NCBI RefSeq assembly: GCF_964204645.1
Contig: NC_134025.1
Span: forward strand, 5,275,001-5,339,000
Source of the DNA: Tubulanus polymorphus
Lineage: Eukaryota; Nemertea; Palaeonemertea; Tubulaniformes; Tubulanidae
DNA length: 64,000 nucleotides
Direction of reading: 5' to 3'
Shown here: positions 1-13,408 of the stretch, in pieces
Numbering within the stretch: the stretch's first letter is position 1
How the letters are laid out: every line of letters starts with the position of its first letter
Notes under the pieces: model-generated
The model's database searches: none
Seen by the model: only the letters and a program-made list of their open reading frames with translations
Told to the model about the DNA's origin: nothing
Made by a program: the position numbers and the translations under genes

Positions 1-365
1 AAATATGTACTAATTGCGCGATTATAAGTACTTTGCCCGATACTTGTTGATCAAAAACCATTAATTTGTGTGATTTTCTCATTTAACCCAGTTATCAACA
101 TGCTTATCTGTTGAGATAATTGCTTTTTGATCGGTTAACACACAATAGTTTTACATTTTCGAAGAAGCATTGAGGATACTGGAATCAGACGCTTATGGTG
201 AGCAATATTGTTTTTCCGCATGTATTAGTGTCAAGATGAAGAAAACACAAATACACAGCATTGAATTATAATACGTCCAGACAATATGCATATTAGATAC
301 GGTACTATAATCTTTGATTATATTTTTCGAATATTCTTTTTTCATCTACTCTTTCTTGTGTACAG

Positions 366-698
366 ATGAGAACTTTGATTGCATTCACCGTTCTTCTGTT
401 GCTGTGGCCCAACGCCTTGCTAGCCAGTGGCAAAAGACGTAATGTTTTGTTGATGAATTCGTTAGTCGAACATTGTTTGTTAAAATGTGTATATTGCGCT
501 ACAGCGGGTAGAGCGTTGCGTTACGACGAAGCAGCATGCGAAAACGAATGTTGGAGTAGCTACGGCATGCAGGTTGATGACGGATGTGTCATACACGCGA
601 CCAAGAAGAAAAAAAAGAATCGTGCTAATAAACGAAAGAAAGGAAAAAGGCGACGAAATGGAAATTCAAAGCGCCGTCGCAAAAAACAACGTCAGTAA
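366..698 (+). CDS. secreted six-cysteine peptide precursor with polybasic tail, eclosion-hormone-like cysteine spacing
   Basis: A 110-residue ORF. Residues 1-22 form a clear signal peptide (hydrophobic LIAFTVLLLLWP core, AxG-type cleavage region). The mature part holds six cysteines spaced C-x3-C-x2-C-x13-C-x3-C-x11-C, followed by a tail of about 32 residues that is almost all Lys, Arg, Asn and Gln. Eclosion hormone has almost the same spacing (C-x3-C-x2-C-x12-C-x3-C-x10-C), so I infer a secreted peptide hormone or a small disulphide-rich extracellular protein; CHH/ITP spacing fits less well. The ATG directly follows an acceptor-like tacag, and an upstream ATG at 195-197 abuts a donor (gtgagc at 198), so translation may start there and add one Met. 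A polyadenylation signal (aataaa) lies near 830. That the gene is real is likely; the hormone assignment rests on cysteine spacing alone. Confidence 0.65.
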   Translation: MRTLIAFTVLLLLWPNALLASGKRRNVLLMNSLVEHCLLKCVYCATAGRALRYDEAACENECWSSYGMQVDDGCVIHATKKKKKNRANKRKKGKRRRNGNSKRRRKKQRQ

Positions 699-1178
699 AA
701 CAGAACTGACTGCAAATATCATATAGTCGATCATACACCTGTAATGACCGAATTATTAATCAAACGAAAATTATACGTAGATTCTATAAAATCTACATTC
801 ACAAATGAAAATTGAAATTCTTATTCTATTGAATAAAAATTTAGAAAATTACTGCTATGCTGCTTTTCTTGAGTTGTGCAAACAAGAGTTGTGGTCTGCA
901 GTACTGGTTCTTCGAGAATTGCAGAATTATGCTCCAGTGCCAGAGCCGCGCCTGATATTGGTTCGTCTGTATTGACCGTTACGTGCTGCCCCTATATATA
1001 ACATTGACGGTTAATATGTGAACTAACCCTATATAATATTATATTCGTACTGTGGCATGCGAGTGTGTATCTGTGGCACGCGAGTAGTAATCATTACGCG
1101 TTTGGCAGAAAGGTTTTAGGTGGTAAATATCGTGCCAGGTCTCAAGGTCGTTGTCCAAGTTGAAAAAAAAAATAAAAA
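699..1178. other. intergenic spacer, 3' UTR of the peptide gene and NSUN4 promoter region
   Basis: Holds the probable 3' UTR of the upstream peptide gene, with aataaa near 830, and then the region before NSUN4. I see no further coding sequence. Confidence 0.5.
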
Positions 1179-3583
<2,405 letters not shown>

Positions 3584-5318
3584 ATGATGAAAGAGAACGA
3601 ATTTGGGAGTGTTTTTTGAATTAAATGTTTAGCTTTTGTTTTGGACGAGGAAGTACTAACAGTAGAGGATGCAAGATATAGGCCACAACGCAACTTGGCC
3701 TCAAACACCTGGGGAATACACTCGACTCAATACTTGGTACCGATCAACTCCGTTAACCGCCCACAGAGTCATTCATTAAATCATTCAATAAAAGATTATT
3801 TAAAAGGATCTATATTTATTTCCCAGAATAAGTCACTCTTGATACATATGGTAACAATACAACGCTCCCGAGAAAGGCGGAGTTGACTGGCTCAATATTC
3901 ACCTCATGATTGAAAGGTAGTTTGCATACAAATTTCCACATCAGTCACCCAATAGCGACATCTGATACAGGGCCCCAGTAATTTTGAATAAAGGCCCTTT
4001 TTGCAAACATTATTTCTATATTCAATAGAACAGTTCTTTTCCGGGTTTCTCTGCCCCACCCCCCAAAAAACAATCAAATGCTAGTACGGCGCTGTGATAT
4101 TAATTGATAAATTAAAAAATGTATCGCGCGTCTAACAAATCCTATTGACTTAGTACCTGGTACTGGTCAACTCGGACACTACTAAATGTACAACTATATT
4201 ACTATAAATCTATCGCGGCTTATTGTGAAAGTATCGTTATAAGTAATACGCGTTGATTCAGAAAGACCAGGCCATATTTTTCGTCCCTTTCATTGATATC
4301 AGCATTTACGAATATTGTAATATATGATGTATGCATGTGTATTATTTTATGATTTATGTGGAAAATACGAAAGGCATTAACAATAATCATAGATAATGTT
4401 ACTGAATTGCTGTCGTTAGTCCAGCTGGCGACGAATTCAGGATTATATGGCTGCCGATTTTATGTCAATTATAAAAGTGATCAGTCACAATTTGTAACAA
4501 CAGTGATACTGTCAACAATTACAGATATATAAATCTAAGGCACTTTGAAGGAGTATTTCTTGTTTGGATATGTATTTAACGTTGAAACAGTGCAACAATA
4601 TAACTGAAATTGACGTTGTTCAACCTTTCACTGATATTGAATGGTTGTAAATATCTATCGTGATTTATGTATCTCACATCGAAAAATCAAAGAACCATTC
4701 AAACGAACAAAACGAAATAGTTTGACGCATCCAATTCGCCTCAGTCTTTGGTCCGAATGATTAGAATGTTACAAACCACCGTAATTCAAAATGTATACAG
4801 GCGTTGGGGAACAAATCCTCAGATGACGCATCGGCGAAATCAAGTTAACCCTTATGAGCAAAATTTTCTTAAATTTCCCTTATTCAATTATGTCTGCAAT
4901 CCTTTTCTTCAGATGTTTTATTTCTAGAGCGTTTACTTTGAATGAGAAACATTTTTAATGAGTGTGTCTTGTGTCTTGATTATAAACTAACAGGTCCTTT
5001 AGAACAGCAATTCAGACCCTAAACCTGTTATTTGTATGTGGATATGTGGCATCCATGTGACTCAAGATCACATGCCTGTTCCATTGATTCTATGCAGCGA
5101 TTGTTGTAAATTTGCGACAGACCTTTGATGAACTCGAAAACTATCAACAAATAGGATCACCCATAAATCTTCGAACCACCATATTTTCCGAGAATGATAA
5201 ATTTCTAGTGGCATTTGAGCATCAGAAATTTATTGATACCGATATATTCGTGAAAATATAATTGCTGATACTACAGGCGCACCGTACTCTAGACAGAACA
5301 TCTACATCAATCTGAAAA
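3584..5318. other. gene-free spacer of 1.7 kb
   Basis: No supportable ORF on either strand. It contains the NSUN4 3' end (aataaa near 3785), a short C run near 4061, and two loosely similar stretches near 3732 and 4152 (ggtac followed by tcaactc) that may be decayed repeat copies. The sulfatase promoter should lie in its last few hundred bases. Confidence 0.4.
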
Positions 5319-6970
5319 ATGAAGGTAATCATATATTTAAATTTAATAAGGGATATATATGTTCGTGCTCATTTGTAGGACGCTGTAATTCGATAGAGTC
5401 ACTTAGATGTTGTGGGAAATTATTCATAACGAGTGATATCTCTCCGAAATCTAGGCTCTATGGGTTCATATATTCTTTATATTATATTTTCCAGATGAAC
5501 ATGTTGTTTCTAATCGTCATCGCGGCGTCGCTCGCACAGACGTGTTCAGCGAAACCACCGAACATCGTCTTCATTGTTGCAGACGATCTCGGGTGGAATG
5601 ACGTCAGCTGGCACAATCCCGCTATGAAGACTCCAAACATCGAAAGTTTAGCGAGAAATGGAATCATTCTCAACCAATCGTACGTTCAGCCGATGTGTTC
5701 TCCGTCACGGAGTGCCTGGTTAAGCGGGTATTATCCTTATCACACCGGTATGCAGCATACGGTGATATTTGAGTATACCGCCTTTGGCCTTCCTCTGAAT
5801 ATCACGACATTGCCTCAGAAGTTGAAGCAGGCTGGCTACCGTACGCATATAGTCGGTAAATGGCACCAAGGATTCTGTAACTGGAGATATACCCCAACAT
5901 ATCGCGGATTTGATTCATTCCTGGGGTACTATAACGGCATGGAAGATCATGTTACTCATTACAGATGGAACGGTTTAGATTTTAGATTCAACGAAAAGCC
6001 ATTGCGTGCATTCAATGGCACATACGCTAATTACGTGTTTGCTCAAAGGGCAAGTGACATTATCAATACGCACAAACAAGAAGAAGGTCCGTTGTTTTTG
6101 TACTTACCTTTTCAGAACGTCCACGCTCCACTCCAAGTCCCCAAACAGTACGAAGACCTTTATCAAAACATTCAAAACCGACCACGACGTATTTATTCGG
6201 GGATGGTCACAATGCTCGACGAAGCAATTGGAAATGTTACTTCTGCATTGAAAGAAAGCGGAATGTACGATGAAACCATCATAATTTTCACTACCGATAA
6301 TGGTGGGCAACCAGTAGAAGCCGGCAATAATTGGCCACTTCGTGGTGCTAAAACCACGTTATGGGAGGGTGGAACGCGAGGTGTGGCTTTCGTTCATAGT
6401 CCGTTGCTAAAAAAGACCGGCTTCGTTTATGACGGTATGATACATGCGGCGGACTGGTTCCCGAGTATTCTTTCTATAGCATCCGTTAAAACTGAAGATG
6501 CTATAGACGGCGTTGACTTTTGGTCTAATGTCATCAACAACAAAACTTCATCAAGAAACTCGTTTGTTTACAATATAGACGACATCTTCAAAAATGGTGC
6601 CATTCGCGATGGTAATTATAAACTCATAGTGGGGAATCCAGGTCATTTGAACGATTGGTACCCTGTTCCAAAACTAAGTAATCACCAGCCAGGATTGCCC
6701 CTATGTAAAGATACCGAAGGCGAATGTGCCGAATTACCGGACGAAGCGATTCCCCGGAGCTGGCCGTTTGACAAAGTGAAACTGTTTGATCTGAGTAAAG
6801 ATCCGACTGAACACTACGATCTATCGAAATCGAATCCGACTAAAGTTCAGGAGATGCTCAAAACGTTTCAGAATCACTTGAAGAGTTTGATACCAGGGAA
6901 TCCAAATAAACGTGATCCAAAAGCAAACCCGGCATTCTTCAATAACACATGGAGTCCTGGATGGTGTTAA
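5319..6970 (+). CDS. arylsulfatase B-like sulfatase, tandem copy 1
   Basis: The coding sequence is a six-base first exon (ATGAAG, 5319-5324, donor gtaatc) joined to a single large exon from 5495 (acceptor ttttccag), giving about 493 residues. A signal peptide is followed by the sulfatase fold: the metal-binding pair in IVFIVADDLGWND, and the signature PMCSPSRSAWLSGYYPYHTG, whose Cys (about residue 70) should be converted to formylglycine. TDNGG and TLWEGGTRG are typical of the N-acetylgalactosamine-4-sulfatase (ARSB) group. Several N-x-S/T sites support a secreted or lysosomal glycoprotein that removes sulfate from glycosaminoglycan-like sugars. A polyadenylation signal lies near 7187. The start in exon 2 (Met 5495) is also possible, but the identical mini-exon arrangement in copy 2 favours ATGAAG. 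Confidence 0.88.
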
Positions 6971-7740
6971 ACTGGGAAACAACAATTTGTAACTTAGGTG
7001 AAAGTTACACAGTTGCGAATTAAGATTTGACTCAGAGTTAACTCATTGAAAATGAACTAATTTCAATTCAGAGTTAACTGTGGAACCGGACCCTGACTAT
7101 ATTATGTTGTCTTGGATAAGGATTTCAGATATTTCGCTACCAAAATGCTTGCTGAAAAACCTGACCTGTATACAACTGCATTTTGAATAAAAATCTATAT
7201 ATCTGATGTATTAGCTGTATGTCGTGTTGTTTTTTTCTATCTGTCGTATATAAAAGGCACATTTCTTACGGTCGTGAATTCGATCTCGCATCGTTTAAGG
7301 AGGTATACTCGGTGATGATATGCCATAATTGTAAAACTGAATGACAAGGACTATCCATATCCATCGGGTTGAAATTGCAATTGTTGCATAAATTATGTGT
7401 CCATTAAATGATAATTGGTCCCAGGCTTTTTTATTGACTAAATACACAACAGGTGTAGGCACTGCAATACGTTTCGAGTCACGCGACATGTTCTCAGACA
7501 AACCAGTATTATCTAGATCAAGTGCCCCGAAAACACCTATTTTTACATACAACCTCGTTGCAGATATGATATTATGTAAGATATCAGACATTGCTTTGGA
7601 ACTGACGGGCCTTGTGCTAATTGTTATACTCCTCGTGACATTTCGAAAAATCACATGGTATATTGATTCAATTGTGCATAGCAAGCACCTCATGCACGTA
7701 ACAGCTGTAAACTGTTAGAAACTAACTGGGATTATTCATC
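6971..7740. other. spacer between tandem sulfatases
   Basis: Holds the 3' UTR of sulfatase copy 1 (aataaa near 7187) and the upstream region of copy 2. ORFs of 107 and 132 codons overlap here on opposite strands and resemble nothing I recognise. The upstream sequence is not similar to that of copy 1. Confidence 0.4.
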
Positions 7741-9310
7741 ATGAAGGTACTTGTTGTATGTATAAAACTGATACGAGTTGTACAGAACACGAAACCCGCT
7801 TCATTTAATTCTTATTTTCCAGATGAACATGTTGTTTCTAATTGTCATCGCGGCGTCGCTCGCACAGACGTGTTCAGCGAAACCACCGAACATCGTCTTC
7901 ATTGTTGCAGACGATCTCGGATGGAATGACGTCAGCTGGCACAATCCCGCTATGAAGACTCCAAACATCGAAAGTTTAGCGAGAAATGGAATCATTCTCA
8001 ACCAATCGTACGTTCAGCCGATGTGTTCTCCGTCACGGAGTGCCTGGTTAAGCGGGTATTATCCTTATCACACCGGTATGCAGCATACGGTCATAATGGC
8101 GTACGCTGGTTACGGTCTTCCCCTGAATATCACGACATTGCCTCAGAAGTTGAAGCAGGCTGGCTACCGTACGCATATAGTCGGTAAATGGCACCAAGGA
8201 TTCTGTAACTGGAGATATACCCCGACATATCGTGGATTTGATTCATTCCTGGGGTACTATATCGGCGCCGAAGATCATTACACCCACGAAGTCTATGACG
8301 GCAGATGGAATGGTCTAGATTTCAGATTCAACGAGAAACCATTGCGTACATTCAATGGCACATACGGCAATTACATCTTTACTCAACGGGCGCGTGACAT
8401 AATCAAAACTCACAAACAAGAAGAAGGTCCGTTGTTTTTATACTTGCCTTTCCAGAACGTCCATGACCCGCTTCAAGTTCCCAAACAGTACGAAGACCTT
8501 TACCCAAATATTCGAAACCGACCACGAAGAATATTTTCTGGAATGGTTACCATACTCGACGAAGCAATCGGAAATGTGACTTCTGCATTGAAAGAAACTG
8601 GAATGTACGATGATACCATCATAATTTTCACTACCGATAATGGTGGTCAGGTTCGGAATTCTGGCAATAACTGGCCGCTTCGCGGTTCAAAGACCACGCT
8701 ATGGGAGGGTGGAACGCGAGGTGTGGCTTTCGTTCATAGTCCTTTGCTAAAAAAGACCGGCTTCGTTTATGACGGTATGATACATGCGGCGGACTGGTTC
8801 CCGAGTATTCTTTCTATAGCATCCGTTAAAACTGATGATGCTATAGACGGCGTTGACTTTTGGTCTAATGTCATCAACAACAAAACTTCATCAAGAAACT
8901 CGTTTGTTTACAATATAGACGACATCTTCAAAAATGGTGCAATTCGCGATGGTAATTATAAACTCATAGTGGGGAATCCAGGTCATTTGAACGATTGGTA
9001 CCCTGTTCCAAAACTAAGTAATCACCAGCCAGGATTGCCCCTATGTAAAGATACCGAAGGCGAATGTGCCGAATTACCGGACGAAGCGATTCCCCGGAGC
9101 TGGCCGTTTGACAAAGTGAAACTGTTTGATCTGAGTAAAGATCCGACTGAACACTACGATCTATCGAAATCGAATCCGACAAAAGTTCAGGAGATGCTCA
9201 AAACGTTTCAGAATCACTTGAAGAGTTTGGTACCAGGGAATCCAAATAAACGTGATCCAAAAGCGAACCCGGCATTCTTCAATAACACATGGAGTCCTGG
9301 ATGGTGTTGA
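7741..9310 (+). CDS. arylsulfatase B-like sulfatase, tandem copy 2
   Basis: Same structure as copy 1: mini-exon ATGAAG at 7741-7746 (donor gtactt), then one exon from 7823 to 9310, about 497 residues. The open frame runs back to 7778 only through the intron. The catalytic signature, DD metal site, TDNGG and TLWEGGTRG are intact, so it should be active. The first 270 bases of exon 2 and the last 600 are nearly identical to copy 1, while the middle is clearly diverged: a four-residue insertion (EVYD) after EDHYTH, MAYAGYGLPL in place of FEYTAFGLPL, and QVRNSG in place of QPVEAG. These changes may alter substrate pocket loops. It is a recent tandem duplicate with probable gene conversion at both ends. 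Confidence 0.88.
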
Positions 9311-9930
9311 AATATTACGGACGTATGTAGGCCTTGACTTATTTTTTCGAAAAATCAACAATCACTACAAAAAAATGAAAAACATCTACTGACGCATCCG
9401 TTTCGATTAAAGCCTATATTTCATTTTCATATTATCCGAGGACCATTTTAGAAATGTCGATTGAAGCATTTCTTTTCCCGTTTTCAATCAATTCTTTGCG
9501 ATCAATATACCGTCATACTTATTATATACTGTTTGTTTTTTTCTAAAATGTTTCTTTCTAATGTTTCTTCGGAGTCTTGCTAATCCTCTAAAATTTTAGA
9601 TCAAAAGGTACTTCTGATTAATTCTGATCCTAACTAATCGAAAAGTTCGTAAAATTGATGTGAGCCTATAGACTATAGCGTCTATTGTCAGTATGTTGGG
9701 GCGTTTGCCTCGTGACATTTTACAGATGACATGATAAACAATCGATTTAGCTTTCCAGTCTGAACTTCATTTCAACAGCAGTACTGTTGTTGACAGCAAC
9801 GAAACAGCAGACGATCAATTACGAAGGTACTAAAACTAGCGTATGAAAACAAACATATATATGACAAATCACGATATTAACTGCAGCAATTATTTCATAC
9901 TTATTAGGGGAATCATTATACGATCAATTA
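9311..9930. other. spacer downstream of sulfatase copy 2
   Basis: No ORF of note. A stretch at 9813-9830 (acgatcaattacgaaggtac) resembles the mini-exon and donor of the sulfatase genes with a changed start codon, and may be the 5' relic of the third copy; this is weak. Confidence 0.3.
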
Positions 9931-10086
9931 CTACGATCTATCGAAATCAAATCCGTCAAAAGTTCAGGAAATGTTCCAAACGTTTCAAATCACTTGGAAA
10001 GTTTGGTACCAGCAGATCTTAATAACTGGGACCCTAAATCTAATCGAAAATTCTACAATGGCACTTGGAGCCCAGGCTCGTGTTAG
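9931..10086 (+). pseudogene. C-terminal relic of a third sulfatase copy
   Basis: The sequence tacgatctatcgaaatc and what follows matches the end of the sulfatase exons (YDLSKSNP-KVQEM). It then loses one base near 9987 relative to copies 1 and 2, which shifts the frame. After the shift it again reads like the sulfatase C-terminus, ending in GTWSPGSC and a stop at 10084-10086. The rest of the gene, including the active-site cysteine, is absent. It is more diverged than copies 1 and 2 are from each other, so it stems from an older paralogue. Confidence 0.8.
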
Positions 10087-10453
10087 AAGTTGATAAATTA
10101 TGGCTTACAATATTGTTAGAAAGGAACTCAAATGATAATTTTATGGGTTTCCAATCTCTTACACCATACTCTGTATCCATATGAAATCTAGATATTCATA
10201 ATCACACAAAATCAATACACAGACGTGTAAAATTGGAATTCCCTACAATGATATCGTAGATATTACACGAGTCGATATCTTTGAACCGGAACAAAATATC
10301 AAAATATCAGTACAAAGGAACTAAAATAGATCAGTAAATTATGAGACGTTGACAGTTTTTTAATTTCAATATTCAAAACCGGAACAATAAATACACGTAT
10401 AAAATCACAGTAGTTTCCATTATGTTAGTATTGCAGTTTCAGAGATTCATCCA

Positions 10454-12796
10454 CTAAATACTTGTGATGTTAGAGTTTACATAACAGGGTAAAACGAACG
10501 AATTCGGGGCGACTATAGCGTCTATTGCGGCGTATGTCGCACAAATGCCACATAATATTCCAACTAACAGAACTGACCACAGTAACACACGGAGCGGTTG
10601 ACAAATTGATCTGAAAAATATCAACATCGTTATTATCATATCATATACGTGCGGTGCTTGTATTTCAGTCCAATGTGCTATGGTGCCTGATACGGAAATC
10701 GTTTCAGCGATGAATGTTATGTGAAATGTCATGTTTTAGATGAATTTTCATGTTTTTCTTTTATTTCTTTCTCTACCTGACTGGCCATGGTCTGTCGGTA
10801 TTGGTAATCATGCCTTGAGTTTGGCTGCAGAGTTTCATATAGAATAGCGTCGGGAACACGAATATCTGCACTGATATAGCAGATCCTCCAAGAAGAGACA
10901 AAACTACTCCAAACCTATTTTGATTATGCATAGTTTCAATAAGACGATCAGAAATCATCACCACCTATTCGCTGAGATAGTTGATAGCTGAGTTTATTTA
11001 TTCATATATTCATTACCTAGGTATGGTTTCGGCCACGAATAATATAGATGCAACCATAGCTGTGCGTAAAGCAACTCGTTTCCAGTTGATTCCTAAAAAG
11101 TATTTTTTCTACGATTAAAACAGTTCATGGGGGGGGGGGGGGTATGGCAGTCGATGCGAGGAGCAAAAGAACCAAGAGCTAGATGTCATTCAAAACGATG
11201 TTAACTTACTGAGTGGTATTCCAAGAGCGTCCTCGATTTCTTGATAAAGCGGATTTGTAACGATGACAAAAGCGAATATAAGATGCACGACGATCAGAAT
11301 CTGAACCGTATAGACCATCGGTCCCGGGTAAAATTCATTCAAATCTATCAAGATGTTATCTTTTACTCGATCCCCGAGAATGAAATACGCCGAATACGCT
11401 ACTGGTGAATAGATGGCTAATAACACTGAAATACATGAAGCAAAGATATAAAATCAAGAATTTGCGGCCAATTGACTGTTTAATTAAAAGAAAAAAATGA
11501 TGACAAGAACCATCCTAAAGCATACCCGTGAAAGCAGCTATGAGAGATCGGCCAAATTTCTTCGGTTCTTTCATGTCGTGCTGTATTGTCGGGAAAGCAG
11601 GAGTACCGGCGAATGTGAAAGCGAGTGTGCCAAATGCCATCATGAATGGTAAAACTTCGATTGGTTTCTTCTGTTCTTTCGGAATTTTCGGTTCGATCAG
11701 AATTATATTGACAGTGATGATTACACAGGCAATTGCCGTACTCAACGTCGCTATAATCGCTACAGGCCTTCAATAAAATAACTGTGTTACTGGGAAATAG
11801 AGTGAAATAACCCTATGATTTTTATTATCATTTTGAATGAAATTCAAAGCAGTTTTAGATTCAATTTTGATATATAATGTATAGTATATCTACCACATGT
11901 CCTTTGGTGTACCAAGCCATGTTAACGGTGTTAGAAATGCGGCAACCAAAGCCATCCACAAACACACGGTAAAATCCACATTCAAATGACTCAACAAACT
12001 TTGAATTAGTTGTGAGGCCAAAATAATGAAGACTACACCTGCTCCGAACATTGTGAAGTCGTTCGTGATGGATACAACCATTCTAAAAAAAGATAAACAA
12101 TATTTGTTCATATCTTGATCTGATTTACATATTTTATCTAACAGATATATACCACCGAGGTCTTATTATTGACCGTGTTGAACTATTTAGTTTCTTATAA
12201 TATACTAACATATAAGAATGACGATAAATTCTACATAAATATAAAACAAACAACTCACTTTCCGGGTTTGCCATAGGCTCTAAATCCGATGGATGCAAAC
12301 GGGGCCCTCGTATGTTGATTATATTCGTCGTAACGTTCTTGTAAGATATCCCAACTTTTACCTAATAAAACTCCGGTACCCCCAGCTATTACACCAAATA
12401 TAACCATTAATACGAATCCAGCATAACCTGTTTGTAATTTGAAAACAAAATGCAGTTTACGGTTTACTTATTCGATCAGAATATTGTATGACATTCTGAT
12501 CGAGAAATTGTTGTATTGTGTTATCAAGTAAAAACGACTATATTAGCTTAATCATCAATTGGTCCATGAGAAGCGATATTTGGAGGTGATGAAGGCTACA
12601 ACCACAACCTACCTGTGCTGCTTATAGCGTATGGCATAGCCAGTACACCACTTCCTGCCATCTCCCCAACCACAAAAACCATTGCCACGAAACATGATAT
12701 TCCAGCACGTTTTCCATTGTGGGGAACTAAAGGCAACTTTTCCCCCATTTCATCGATGGTTTCGATAGTCGGCAATGTGGAGCCTATGGACACCAT
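10454..12796 (-). CDS. SLC36-like proton-coupled amino acid transporter (Aa_trans family)
   Basis: Eight exons on the minus strand give 456 residues in continuous frame: 12796-12613, 12427-12259, 12082-11894, 11767-11526, 11425-11210, 11092-11017, 10914-10777 and 10610-10454. A short cytosolic N-terminus is followed by about eleven hydrophobic helices. The first carries GEMAGSGVLAMPYA, typical of the amino acid/auxin permease superfamily. FAGTPAFPTIQHDMK and FGVVLSLLGGSAISVQIFVFPTLFY are hallmark segments of SLC36/AVT-like transporters. It should move small amino acids across the plasma or lysosomal membrane with protons; substrate is not readable from the sequence. It resembles nematode and lophotrochozoan uncharacterised members more than vertebrate PAT1-4. 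A run of 14 G lies in intron 5. Confidence 0.85.
11129..11142. repeat. homopolymer of 14 G
   Basis: An uninterrupted G run inside an intron of the amino acid transporter gene; on the transcribed minus strand it is a C run. Confidence 0.9.
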
Positions 12797-13408
12797 GATA
12801 TTCGATTAATAAGAAAACGCGACTATCGATTTAAGATTCATGTGATCTGAGCAGTACACACACATAATATTCAGCGGTTTTTTGTCACGGGTCTTTGTGT
12901 GCGTTCAATCTACCTAGGTCAATATGAATAACTTCTGAAAGTTTATGACAAGTTCGTTCTAATGAGCTTTTGACTGAACCAAATGTCTAAAATTATAAAA
13001 AAAATTATCTTCAAATTGTCATTCCCAGCGGGTTGTTAATGTATTTTGGTGTAAGATAATTTGTATATATTACTAAACCTCGTGAAATGAAAAAGTGATT
13101 TAGCGCGCACTATTCAGACATTGATTACAAAAAACCATGAATACAAATTTACCGTAATATATACGTACATGATATGCGTAAATACAATGTACATTCTGTA
13201 GCCTATGGTATATTATGATGGTCCCAGCGCAATGCAGAAATACATAACTTGAAACGAATATACATAATCTGAATCATTAATTAATCAGGCAGCGTTATGA
13301 AATGTTGTGAATAGCATGTATACACAGTACCCGGTACAATAGGCGCATTATTCTCAACCAACCAAAATCTAAGATTGATCTTCCATCGTTTTCAGCGGTT
13401 TCTCTATT
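12797..13408. other. divergent intergenic region between transporter and GPCR
   Basis: Lies between the start of the minus-strand transporter and the start of the plus-strand GPCR, so it should contain both promoters. I see no TATA box I would defend, no ORF and no repeat. Confidence 0.4.

Noticed and set aside
7295-7718. Overlapping 107- and 132-codon frames on opposite strands between the sulfatases
   Set aside because: No family match, no splice or promoter context; both strands being open is typical of chance.
10773-10964. Extension of transporter exon 7 upstream to include VVMISDRLIETMHNQN
   Set aside because: The phase from the preceding exon gives a stop there; the acceptor before 10914 restores both the frame and the family sequence (R-FGVVLSLLGG).
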